DNA from: Polydactylus sextarius
Lineage: Eukaryota > Chordata > Actinopteri > Polynemidae
Assembly (NCBI GenBank): GCA_016801845.1
Contig: CM028907.1
Span: forward strand, 16,274,598 to 16,338,597
Length of the DNA: 64,000 nt
Reading direction: 5' to 3'
Positions 53,111 through 64,000 of the stretch are shown one piece after another (within the stretch, counting starts at the first letter, position 1; every line of letters begins with the position of its first letter). A model generated the notes under the pieces. That model was given only the letters and a program-made list of their open reading frames with translations, did not search any database and was not told where the DNA came from. The translations under genes and the position numbers were made by a program.

Positions 53111-54944
53111 ACCAAGGCGTATGGCTGCAAAGGCAGTAATTCTTGTTCATCTTGCAACTCTTTTCTCATAACTTGTGTGATGGATCAGAGCCAAGAAACT
53201 ATTTTGTTTGTGCATCTATAAAACTTCACTTCCAATGTTGACACGGTTGCAGTGAATTTGCAATGGTTTATTAACCAACCAAGCAAGAGAGAACCAACAA
53301 CACATATTGACACTTGTGTCAACTAATGTCAACTAATGTTATAATCCACAACATTTGTGTTGATCTCAGTTGTATTGCACAGCACTTCAGTGGTCTGACA
53401 GCAGCTCCTAAACCAAGATATAAATACACGTTTAGTGGCTAAAGTGACTAAAAAAGAAAGAAGGGGAAAAAGAACATAATAAAAGAGACTAGAACAGAAT
53501 TTCAGTCAATCACCATACACTGTACTATTTAAAATTAGAAACACATTTTGCTGTATTTTTAATCTCTGAAAGGCAGTGACAGTAATTAGTTAATGTATTT
53601 TTTGCTCTCATTCAATCACACTTTTTATATTTATTCCAGCATAAGATTACTGTGTATATGGTGGTGGGCTTTCCAATGAAAAAAGTTGTTTTTCACAAAT
53701 ATATAATGCAGAAAATATAAAATGTTTAGTAAGCTGGGCTGAGGTCGATATGGATGCACATTGCAATAACAAGATAAAAGTGCTCAGAGGTAATTATAAG
53801 ATGTGGGAGAAGTGAGGGCTTTAAAATATCTCTGTTTCATGTTTCCATAGAAGTGAGATATCAGCAAGTTGTGGATTATTGCATTAGTCTGCATTGGTTT
53901 GGACAACTAACACAAAACCAAACACTATTGCTCAATATTTGTTTTCCTCTTTAAAACATAAATGTATTTGCAACAAGTCACAGCTACATTTCATCATAAG
54001 CAGGTTATGTCACTTGTAAACATTGTAAAGACCACCACTGCAATAAAGTTACATTAAGCAGATACATCAGTACTGACCAGTGCAGAGCAGAGTAATGAAA
54101 AACCTTCTGGAAGTCTTACAATGACAAATATGATATAGAAGGGTAAAGTCACACTTAGCATTGTCAATAACCCAATCAAATTATATTAATTTGTTTGTCT
54201 AAAGGATAATTATGGTTATTTTCAACTTGAGTCCCATTTGAAATATGATTAGTGAAAGCAGAGCCTCCTGGGGATAAAAATACACAGTGAAGCAGTGACA
54301 TCAGAATCATGACAAAGTGAGGCTCCAGTTGAAATGAACTAGTTATCCATTTAAGATACAACAAAGAATATAGTCATCACTTGACAAAGCGAGGCACACA
54401 TTGTACTGTACATTCATACCAAACACATACATTTATACACAGAAACACACATACGAATATTGAACCAATTTTAGTAAAAATCAGATAACAGCTTAAAATT
54501 ACATGACACTGAAATGCACAACGACTTTTTTGTCTTCACATTCTTTAGTTAATACTTTCATGAAGTCTTCTAACATTCAGAAAAGTTGAAAATAATAATT
54601 AAGAACAAATATAATAAGCTTCTACGGTTCCAATTTCTGGTCTATTTAGAAGATTTAATTTTACATGACAAGCTATTTGTTAATCAGCAGGTGTAATAAC
54701 ACGCCATTACAAACTGTCAAATCTGTTAAGCTTTTACTGCAACTAGCAACGGACACTTAGTACCTTATTTTTGAAAAAATATTTTGCAACATCTTTAAAT
54801 AAATCACAAATAGTGAAAATAAATTTCACTTCAAAATTCGTTCATTAGACTTACTAGCTCTGTGTTTAAGGGAGACATTGTTCCTATAGTTTATCTAATT
54901 ACCCTAATTTAGGTAATCTGTCACTGGGTGGTTCCCCAACCTCA

Positions 54945-55200
54945 ACTTCAACTTCGACTTCAATTTATTTATAAAGCACATTTAAAAACAACCATTGTCG
55001 ATCAAAATGCTGTACAGGCTCAGGCAGTGATAAAACAATAAAAAGGGCAATACGAATATAGAAATAAAATATACACAATAAATAAATAAATACCGAGGCA
55101 GGTCGAGATGCCAGGGCTCAAACTAAAAAGCCAAAAAAAAGAGGTGAGTTTTGAGTAATGACTTAAAATCATCAATGACCAACAGTCAAGAAAGATTTCT
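54945..55200 (+). repeat. Unclassified teleost interspersed repeat
   Basis: TTCAATTTATTTATAAAGCA, AAATGCTGTACAGGC, a run of ATAAAACAATAAAA, then AAAGAGGTGAGTTTTGAG are words of a widespread fish repeat. Class not assigned. Confidence 0.5.
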
Positions 55201-55284
55201 GATTGCTGATTAGTTGTGTACAAAAACATCTCAATCAGGAGAGACTAACAATAGGGTGTGCAAATATGAAATGAATTTAGTTGA

Positions 55285-55701
55285 CACCGCAAGAAGAATC
55301 TTTGGCGCTTAGACCCTGGCAGGATGTGCGAACTATGGAGGCGATGCAAGGGACAGAAGATCTCGCTCGGGATGACGTGGACCAATGAAACTGTTCGAAT
55401 TAAATCCAATGTACTCACTCTAAATTCTTCAGATCTGTGTGGCTGTGTGCGTATATGTGTGTCGGGTGAGCGAGAGAGAGAACGGTAGCGAAAGTTAAGG
55501 GTAGTTTATGCAGAAGTTTATGTTTATGTACTGCTGTGCTCAGTGTGGCTGATAATAAAGACCCCAAATTCCCTGAGATACAGCCGGATTTTCCGTTTTT
55601 GTTTACCTCTGCTGCGAACATGTACAATTATTTTTTTCTTTTTAAATTTAGTGGGTGCGGCTTATATTCAGGTGCACTCAATAGTCTGGAAATTATGGTA
55701 T
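55285..55701 (+). repeat. Unclassified repeat ending GCGGCTTATATTCAGG ... GGAAATTATGGTA
   Basis: The end GTGGGTGCGGCTTATATTC ... CTGGAAATTATGGTA is a decayed form of a GCGGCTTATA ... CCGGAAATTACGGTA terminus seen in many fish repeats. It is unusually GC- and CpG-rich in its first part (gcgatgcaagggacagaag). Class not assigned. Confidence 0.5.
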
Positions 55702-55971
55702 GTACACATAGGTTAGGTTGATTGGTCACTTTTAATTGTCCTTAGGTATGAATGTGTCCAAGAATGTTTGTTTGTCCACATATGTTGACCATGTTATAGA
55801 CAGCAACCTATCCAGGCCTGTACCCTCACCCACAGTCAGTTGGGATTGGCTCCAGCCTCCTCTGTGACCTTAAATAGGACAAGCAGTATAGATATTGGAT
55901 GCATGGATGGATGGATGGATGGATGGATGGATGGATGCATGGATGGATGGATGGATGCATGGATGGATGGA
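55702..55971 (+). mobile_element. SINE-like repeat (copy 3) with (GGAT)n tail
   Basis: GGTTAGGTTGATTGG, AACCTATCCAGGCCTGTACC, CAGTTGGGATTGGCTCCAGC, then GACAAGCAGTATAGATATTG and a (GGAT/GCAT)n tail at 55896-55971. This is the 3' part of the same family as 39339-39582. Confidence 0.75.
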
Positions 55972-57264
55972 CCCACAAGTCTGTAGCTGGTTAGTTCATT
56001 TGCAGTCTGTTCATTCTCCAGCGGCCTGTCTACTGATGTGCTAATAAATATATAACAGATTTCGCCTCTGGCTCATTGCCAGTTCCCAGTAAGTATGTTC
56101 CTAACTAGAGTTACATAACCCAAAGCCAAACTCAGTTTCAGTACTTTCGGAGTCAAACTCAGAACCACAGAAAAGCCAAACACTGTAAAATCAATAGATA
56201 TGTCTATCGACATTTTTCTGCAACTGCTTATCTGTGGCTTCAGGGAGAAACTCATGCCGAATGCAGCCCCTGCTGCAAATAAAATTTATGTGAAATACTT
56301 ACAGATGAAAAATGAAAATGTATTTTCAAATTATCTCCATAGTTAGAAGGTTTTGCCATTTTAGCACTGTCGCATCCAAGCAGAACTGATTAATTTTATT
56401 ATCTCTTATTGAGACCTTAATTAAACAGCAGGGCACTGACAAACTTCGGTGAAGCGCAAGGATCAGTTTATGTACAAATACCGAGGGATCGGATTAGAGA
56501 AATGAGCTTCAGATACAACCTCTAAGGGAAAGAACCTGAAATTTAGGTAATGACACTGTTTAAATTAAGAACTGTTCACTGTGCGTGTAATTAAAACTGC
56601 TCCTGAGCATGGATGGATTATGACACAACAGACCCCTGAGCACAAACAGATGTGACTGACCCCAGTCCTACCTACAGAGTCCCCCCACATGTTAATCAGT
56701 CAGGAGCATCCTGGGGGGTATGTTTCCTTGTTAACTGTTGTTGGTTGAAAATATGCTGCATGAATATTTCAGCAAAATCTACACTGACACTCGTCCGCAC
56801 AGCAATGATGCCAAATTCTGCCTTGTTAAAAATATTTCTTTCTTTCTTTTATGATTTTACCTTAACTTATCTATTTATTGGATGTATTATGTTCTATTAC
56901 ATTTCCACTGTATAATGTAGGAAAAGGATGAACAATAATGCATATCAGCAGACACCGATATTAAACAAATAGGGAGCAAATAAATGAATAAGACTAAATA
57001 AATAAACATGATCATGATATTATGCAGATCAGGACTTGGTTTAGGATCAGAACTGAGCTATGTGACTGTAATAATAATCACATTAACTAGATGCTTTACT
57101 TGACTCATGGGCCTGTTCCCAGTGGACCTGTTCAGTAATCCATCCATGCTCCAGAGCGTCGTAAAAAAAAAAAAATCAGCCATGGAAATAATAATAATGT
57201 CTATATCTAGGTGTTGATGTTCTACATGAGGTTATCACTTCAACCTTGATGTGGTTTTTTTTTT

Positions 57265-57270
57265 TTTATT
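57265..57270 (-). other. Candidate tacr3 poly(A) signal AATAAA
   Basis: Minus-strand AATAAA 119-124 nt downstream of the tacr3 stop codon. Further AATAAA copies occur downstream, so this may be only the proximal site. Confidence 0.45.
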
Positions 57271-57388
57271 AAATGAACAGGATGTGCACTGTTTATATAT
57301 ACAGCTTGTTATGCATGTGGATACAATTCTTCACTTGCATGTTTATGTGTATGCTTTATGTTTTATGCATGTGTTATGGCAATGCTCC

Positions 57389-58440
57389 TTAAGAGAACTC
57401 CTCAGGTTGAGCCTTTGCAGGGCCACCATTTTGTGTTTTCGGACTTCCAGTGCTGCACACTGTGATTTCAGGGTTGCGAGCCGTGATGTAGCTCCTCTTT
57501 CTCGTAGATAGGGAGTGCTTCCTGCCAGAACCACCACTGTCACCGTCGGCCGGGTCATAAACAACCACCATGGTGGTATCCATACGTGACAGCGTATACA
57601 TGCTGCTCTGGCGCGTCGGGTGTAGCCTCGTAGAACGTAATTCCAACTCGTCGTTACTTGACACCTTAATGAAAGGGCACCAACGAAACGCTCGCTTGAA
57701 GCCAGCTCTAAACCTGGTACAACGTTAAGAGAGGAGAGGGAGAGACAGAGAGAGGAGTTGCCTTGGAAAATATGTACAAGTATATCTAGGGTAGTTAGTG
57801 ACTCACATCCTAAATGTTTGTGCATCAATGAAAAAGAGGACATTGGTGAGAAGAGCGTGACTTCGGTGCTTGAGAAAAGCAATTTTCCTTTCAAGAACAA
57901 CACTATCGAATTTTCTGTTGTAAATGAGTAATGTCAGTCATAATACAATATTTTTAGCGCATAGTGACCAACATCTATTTTACATTTTCTAAACAAAAGT
58001 TCTTCAATAATTAAATTCATAATAGGCTCTTTGTACTGTCTTATCTACATTTAGTTAGATTATTAAAATGCATCTCATTATGAGAAAGATTTTCAGAGTG
58101 AAAATCATGAGGATATCTGACCACGAATAAAGTAATTTAACGAACTTGTAGTGTTAAAAATATCTTTTTTTAATTGTTTATTTCTGCTGTGTTTAAATGC
58201 ACCTGGACAATCTGTCCATTTAACACCACCTCTTGTTACCCACCTGCTGTTGAGGCAGCAGTAGATGATGGGGTTGTACATGGTGGAGCTCATCGCCAGC
58301 CACAGCACTGACAGATAAACCTGCTGGATGTACTTCAACTTGTTCAGATGCTTGTTGAGACCTGTCACAATGAAGTAGACATGATAGGGCAACCAGCACA
58401 GCGCAAAGGTCACCACTACGATGATCATCATCTTCACCAC
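57389..58440 (-). CDS. tacr3: Tachykinin receptor 3 (neurokinin-3 receptor), last two coding exons (partial)
   Basis: Exons 58440-58244 and 57713-57389 join in frame (codon AG/G) to give 173 C-terminal residues. TACR3 is a class A GPCR of the plasma membrane that binds neurokinin B and couples mainly to Gq; in vertebrates it acts in the hypothalamic control of reproduction. The first exon starts VVKMMIIVVVTFALCWLPYH, which is TM6 with the CWLP motif. The loop and TM7 follow, with NPIIY, the NPxxY switch, and CCLN, a likely palmitoylation site. The last exon holds helix 8 (FRAGFKRAFRWCPF) and a Ser/Thr-rich tail with ELELRSTRLHPTRQSSMYT, as in TACR3 and unlike TACR1/2. Exons for TM1-TM5 were not found up to 64000, so the preceding intron exceeds 5.5 kb. 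Fish have more than one tacr3 paralogue; which one this is cannot be settled here. Confidence 0.94.
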
Positions 58441-61400
58441 CTGGAACACAGAGAACAACCACTGATGAGAAACATTAGGCTGTCAACGTTCACTGTGTTC
58501 AGGATTCCTGTAAGCACTGACAGAGAGAGAACGAAGAGCAGTGTGAAATCCGGAGACAATCATATATATGATAATCACATAACAAAAACAACCACCTCTG
58601 ACAATCCTCAGTCTCTCTCTCTGAAAATGATGAACATTTGAAGGGAAGAATGTGATCTATATAAGGAATTATTACTTTTAGGAACAAAAGCAAGAAACCT
58701 TTTTTTTCACACTTATACTTAGACAATATGGGGTCCACAATTATTAAAAATAAGTGAAATTCTTAAAGCAGTGGGTGAATTCCACTAAAGGCATCCGTTA
58801 AAAGAAAGAAGAACCATCTGAAGGGCAATAACATTGTTTCCAGTATTGTCATATAATCTTGTTTGCACATATATCCGAAAATTTTAATATTTTATTAATT
58901 TTTCTGAGAACGCAATCCATTTAGCGTTGAGTGAACTTTTCAATCTCTGCATCACTGTGGAAGTGAACTGAACGGACTCCTGTGGTTTGTTTCAGGGTGG
59001 TAGCTGTGAACATGATCCTTAATGCTGTGTGATTCTTTAGAGGCCAACTGGAGAGACATGCAACCAGAAATAAAACAGACATCACTGCATCCCTCCTGCA
59101 ATCTAAACAGAAGTCCTGGCACCCCCTTTTTTGAGCACAAGTTTTTGACATAACACACACCATGTTATAAACTTCCCTAGGTGGCTGCTAAACAGTGGTG
59201 AAACATTCAGTTAATATTTTTGTTTAATGACAGGCGGGTATAAAATGAAACCCCTGCTTCTCTCAACAGGATGTGTTTGGGGCTTGAAAGTGATGAGAGA
59301 AGAGTCACTGAAAGACATAAAAACAAAAGTTTCCTTTCTCAAAGACTCACGTGGCAGTATATTACAGTAGTAGAAGAAAGCTTAGAAAAGAAGGTGAAGA
59401 GTTCACTGCTGTGTTTATTCTAATGCCTATAGTCAGTGTCAGGAAAATCTGTAAGTCAAACTGAATGACTAAAAAATTTGAATCAACTAGTTTAATATCA
59501 CTTGACAATAACCTTGGCTTGGTTGGAAAGTTTTGAACTCGCTGACTGTAAGTCAAGACCAAAAAAACAAAGAGTCTCAGTCAAACTAAAACACTTCCTG
59601 ACTGCCCTGTCTGTGGCACCTGAATACAAGCCACTGAAAAGAACATCTTCAACTAGAATTACAGCCTTGCCGTTGTACCGAGCCTCCAGTCGGTCAAGTT
59701 TGTTTCAAGTTTCTTTGACTTGAACACTTTCATCACATTTCTTTAGATTTGTAGATCTGGCTTCAAGACATTCAAGTAACCAAGTGTAACATGATTAGTG
59801 AGGTTACAGTGACTCATGACCTTTGACCTCCAATCAGCAAAATATAGTCAGTTCATGCTTTAGTCTAAGTGAATGTTTGTACCAGATGTCTTGAAACTCG
59901 TTCTGGCCATTCACTTTTATATCAGATTCACTGGAATATGAGGTCACTGTGACCTGACCTTTGACCACCAAAATGAAATCAGTTCAATTTTAAGTCCAAG
60001 TAACAGTTTTGGCTAATTTTGAAGGGTTAGCTCAATGGGGTCTTGTGATACATTCAAAGGACCAAAACATGTTTTGGGAAGTCATAGTGACCTTTGACTT
60101 TTGGCCACCAAACTCTTATCAGTTTATATTATATTTGCATCCAAATAAATGTTTATGTCAAATTTGAAAACGATTCCTTCTAGAGAAGCTGGCAGCAGGA
60201 CATATATATGTGTGTGTTGTTATGTTCATGGCCAGTTCATTGTATTTGAATTTAAGTATTTATGGACAACAATTAAGGTCTATGACAGAATAATTAATGC
60301 AGTTACCTGCTGTCTATTTATGTGACAAATGTAAGGTTTCTTGCTAATTCACTTTTTAATGAAAAACTAAATATGAATGTAAGAATCCACATTTGTTACT
60401 GGATCTTTTTAAAATATAAATTATCTATATTTTTTACTACCAGACTCAGTACAATCCATTGAACATATCGTATGTATACATATGGGATATTTTAAATAAA
60501 TTCTAAAACATTTAAAGTATGTGTCTGCTTTATCACAGTCCCTTCTGGAGACTGATTGTTTTGACATATAGTTTAACAACCTCACATTTCATAATGGAAC
60601 AAGGTAAATGAATCTCCCTGCCATTATACTGCTACTTTAAACATTCTAAAGGGGAACATGTCTGCATTTCTGTTTTAGATTTTTAAACATATATTTAGAA
60701 GTACCTAAAATATTACTCATAATAGAGACAACTCTATAATAAAGAGTCTTGCTAAGCATGTCTGTGTAGTTTTTACAAGCTACAGCAAGCAAATTAAGCA
60801 AAATTACATTGAAACAGTGAGAAATAGTTCATTGTCGTCATTATTAGAACAAATATAGTACTAGCGAAATCTCATTGTTCATGAGCAGGGTTCGTAAAAT
60901 GGTGGAATTACTCTTATAAATATCTTTCATAAGAACCACAGCTTTTAAATAGACCGAAAATTAAAAGTAATGAGCACAGAGATATTTTTTTCTCCAGCAG
61001 AACTAAACTGATTGATGAAATGGAGATACTATGGGGTCTTGTAATGGGAAAGATAAGTATTAATGTTCTCTAATGAGCAGGAGGATGTCATACCAGAAAT
61101 TCTGAGACTGACAAAATTGATTTCCTCAAAGTGGGTGAGCAGAGGAAACAGTGGAGATGGTGGAGAGATCTGAAGCCTCATCTCCAGTCTCCAGGCTCGT
61201 ACTGCGCTGTATTTCAGAAGCCATCACCAGTTATGACTTTTTAAATCACTAAGGTCATTTGGCGCTGGCCTTTTAAAAATATCAAGAGTCAACTTAAACC
61301 TAGAAACGCAGCCTTTTGTTTTTATCTTTGTATGAGCTGGCATAGGATAAGAAACCTTCAATTTCCTTTCTTAAACAACAAACATATTTTTTTTTATTTA

Positions 61401-64000
61401 TTTTTTGGTCACAACTTATGTCGGTTGACCAGAATTCTGATCAATCATATATACTGATACAGTTTGTGTTTTTATCTTTTCATGCATGCTTTGCTTATTT
61501 TTATATGTTTATATTTTGTTTATTCTGGTAAACTGAACTGTCTTGAATTGCCTAAATTAAACACTATATGCAAAACAAATAACTACGAGGATAAAATAGA
61601 AATGGCGATTATATGTGACACACGATAGGCAAGGCTACTATGCTCATCGTGTGAGCAAGGGAGGAAATCAGCTAAATAATAACAACAACAATCTATATGT
61701 ATTTATGTATGACAAATGTTTATTAGATACTCAAGTTGACATGAATTGATCTGAAACATAAGGCACTTGTCTTTAGACAGTGAGAACTTAATAGAAACTG
61801 TGTTAAGGTAACATGTATGATTCAAATATATCTAAATAACCTTTAAATGATTTCATGCCTTTCAAATACGTCTTTATTTCTCCTGGAAAGACTCAGCCTG
61901 GTTTGTTTAGTTCTCTGATAAAACAGAGAGGTTATTAGATAGAAGAGCAAAGCTAAGTAATTCTCTTTATGTCTCAAAGTCCTTATCTATATTCCTGGTG
62001 AGGAGGTCATTTTCTGGAGGGCAAAGAACAGAGGAGAGGTCTAACTACTGAGAGAACCAACATATTACACATCACGCATGTCCAACATCCAGCAAGGTTC
62101 TATCATGGAAAGAAAAAAAACAACCCAAAAAACAAGTGAAGGTCTAGAATAGCAACTAAATGTCAGTCAGTCACAGCAAGCAAAACAAAAAGCCTTTTAT
62201 GATCTCAATTTTTCTTTTGTAAGTCCTAAAATGTTGATGGATTTTAAGGTTAAAAAATATCTTGAATGGGGTTACTGCACTGACTGCAAACCCACAATTC
62301 CTTTTTTTCTATTACATTGGTTTTACTAACTTTGCCCTTTGGAAATTACATAAACCTGTGGCAGTGAGGAATGTGAAGACAAAAGGCAAAGCACACTTTT
62401 TAGTAAAGAAGGGAGTGGAAAACACAGTGTGCTTGGTAATATTTAAAGAGACGGAAAGAAAGAAAAAGCAAATAGAGGCTTTATCAGCCATCAAAGTTTA
62501 ATGGAAATCTGTCACACCAGTTAATCTCAGGTAATTGAAGTTGAATTTGGAAGGTGGTACGGATTTGGACTGAACATGTGCAAGTACATTTGTGTGTGAA
62601 AATAACTGTGTTGTGTATTCTCAGAGAACCTCATATAAAAGTAACAAAGACAATGAAAGACATTTACAAAACCTCAAAGAAAAATATCACCATGAATTAA
62701 TTATCATGAATTATCAGTTTCCAGACTAAGGCTGCTGGTGGTGTTACCTTTATAAAGTCTGATGTTTTTTTCATCAGTCTCTCAGCAAGAAATCTCATTT
62801 TCATGAATCTAATCTAACTGCTCATTTGAATAATTCAAGTTTACATTACTTTGAGATTTAAAAAAAAAAAAACAACAACAAACTATCAATGATGAATCAT
62901 CAGTCTCAATTAATTTAATGCCACAGCAGGTGAGGCTTTTGGAACTTTTAACGCAAGATAACTGCAGATAACTGTCCTGTCACTGTATGATGGAAGTGAG
63001 AGACAATCTGTCCCTAAGAATTTATGTTCTGTTCCTGCAGCAAAACACATGCAAGGGTTTTGCTTTGTGCATATTGGCACAGTTCCTGACAACATCTGTA
63101 TTCACATTGCAGGTTCACAGCAATGTCTTTGCTAATGATCAATGGAAAAAATAGAGCCACCCTCAACAGCTGCTCCTTGCACTCAATCTACCATATGTTG
63201 AATATGTATAATACATGTGTGTACACATGTATGAACACACGTGAGTAAGTATGTAAGAATGAATGACTTCCATCAATTTAACAAGATGATTTTTATGAGC
63301 ATAGCAATTGTTTGATGACAGTAGGGCAGCGGGGCAAGCAGATGAGAGCAGCCATAATTCATTGTATGTCTCAAAATTGTACATAGCAAAGGTTCACATG
63401 TTTTCTAGTTATGAGGTTCCGACATATGTGTCTTTAAGTCACTGCAAGCAATCAGCCCTTAAGTTACTATCATGTAAGCCCTTCCATCAGGTCTGAGAAT
63501 AACCTCAAGTGTTTGTATTCGGCCCCACTTTTCAAACACAGAGGGGCAATTTACACCAAACTGACCCAAGCCAAACACATCGTTGTCATCTAAAGATGTC
63601 TAAAGAAGTCTATTTCATATAAGCACTAGAACATGGAGGAGGGGCAAAGAAGACAATGACACTGTTTCTATATATATATCAAAGTGCAAACCGGATTGCA
63701 GGGTTCTACTTGGTGCTTTGTTGATAGGAATCCTGTGGGAGGTGAAATGTGCCAGAGGCAGAAAATACTTCACACAAACACATATGGCAGCTAGCTTGTA
63801 AAGATAATATCACACCTGCAGATCACATAATAGCAATCAAATAACACTTTAGCCACAGTATCCACAAACAACAATCAAGCCATCAAGTCATGGTTCTGGC
63901 AGTCAATGTATTTGAATGTAATTTACAATGAACATTTACCTGTTGTTTAAATTCACTCCTAGAAATTACATTTTCCCTTGTATGTTGTCATTGTAATTTA
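58441..64000 (-). other. tacr3 intron (part)
   Basis: More than 5.5 kb upstream of the exon that begins with VVKMM. No earlier receptor exon was found on the minus strand. Apart from the GGTCA-rich tandem repeat at 59.78-60.2 kb, the sequence is AT-rich with no recognised gene or RNA. Confidence 0.65.
59780..60195 (-). repeat. GGTCA-rich teleost repeat, about three tandem units (copy B, inverted)
   Basis: Three successive units begin near 59801, 59938 and 60083. Each carries a GTGACC/TGACCTTTGAC core followed by ATCAGTT and a tract like AAGTGAATGTTTGT. It is the reverse complement of the family at 52690-53110. A perfect ERE, AGGTCACTGTGACCT, is at 59941-59955; DR1-type TGACCTTTGACC is at 59817-59828 and 59955-59966. 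Confidence 0.7.

Larger units (their letters stand above)
33560..57264. other. Gene-free interval between bdh2 and tacr3 (about 24 kb)
   Basis: No exon of any recognised protein and no RNA gene was found on either strand. Contents identified are microsatellites, three copies of a SINE/L2-tail-like repeat, a LINE RT fragment, a Tc1-like element, a GGTCA-rich repeat, and two stacked unclassified repeats near 55 kb. In the human block CENPE lies between the two flanking genes; nothing resembling it was seen. The remainder is AT-rich unique sequence. Confidence 0.65.

Noticed and set aside
33560..57264. CENPE relic between bdh2 and tacr3
   Set aside because: No kinesin motor motif or coiled-coil exon was seen in any frame.
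57343..57903. 186-codon open frame on the minus strand
   Set aside because: It covers the tacr3 last exon in another frame and the intron; the conserved receptor tail is in a different frame with proper splice sites.
58921..59163. 80-codon minus-strand open frame in the tacr3 intron
   Set aside because: It reads like a possible repeat-encoded peptide, but I recognise no family or splice context, so I do not call it.
58441..64000. Earlier exons of tacr3 (TM1-TM5)
   Set aside because: I looked for the conserved receptor blocks on the minus strand and did not find them; they should lie beyond the right edge.

Overview
The window is nuclear DNA of a vertebrate, and almost certainly a teleost (ray-finned) fish. 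Genes are split by GT-AG introns. The proteins are closest to fish and mammalian orthologues. The interspersed repeats (tRNA-headed SINE, Tc1-like element, LINE tails, and a GGTCA-rich family) are types found throughout teleost genomes. The species cannot be named from the sequence alone. No operon, CRISPR array, phage or other prokaryotic feature is present.

Layout, left to right. (1) suclg1, minus strand: seven coding exons between 595 and 10477; the last exons lie beyond the left edge. (2) A divergent intergenic region, 10478-12398. (3) cisd2, plus strand: three coding exons, 12399-15126, a complete 135-residue protein. (4) A convergent region, 15127-17864, holding the facing 3' ends of cisd2 and slc9b2. 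(5) slc9b2 (NHA2), minus strand: twelve coding exons, 17865-24636, 569 residues. (6) bdh2 (DHRS6), minus strand: nine coding exons, 26418-31053, 245 residues, with a probable non-coding first exon near 33.4 kb. (7) About 24 kb with no recognisable gene (33.5-57.3 kb), holding microsatellites and decayed transposons. (8) The last two coding exons of tacr3 (neurokinin-3 receptor), minus strand, 57389-58440; everything to the right edge is the large intron before them.

The order and orientation cisd2(+) slc9b2(-) bdh2(-) tacr3(-) match human 4q24 as I recall it, so this is an old vertebrate block. SLC9B1 and CENPE, which sit inside the human block, are not seen here, and suclg1 is a neighbour not found at human 4q24. 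Three products act in or beside mitochondria and metabolism: SUCLG1 in the TCA cycle, CISD2 as a 2Fe-2S protein of the ER/mitochondrial contact, and BDH2 as a cytosolic SDR dehydrogenase linked to ketone and siderophore chemistry. SLC9B2 is a cation/proton antiporter and TACR3 a GPCR. Nothing suggests a shared pathway; their linkage is synteny.

I found no undescribed gene system. The most interesting signals are regulatory. Dinucleotide repeats sit directly on splice sites of slc9b2 and bdh2: (CA)71 at a donor, UG-rich at a donor, (CU)11 as a polypyrimidine tract. A teleost repeat family carries perfect oestrogen-response palindromes on both sides of the tacr3 exons. Two strong inverted repeats lie in introns. 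A LINE-like fragment is nested in a Tc1-like element.
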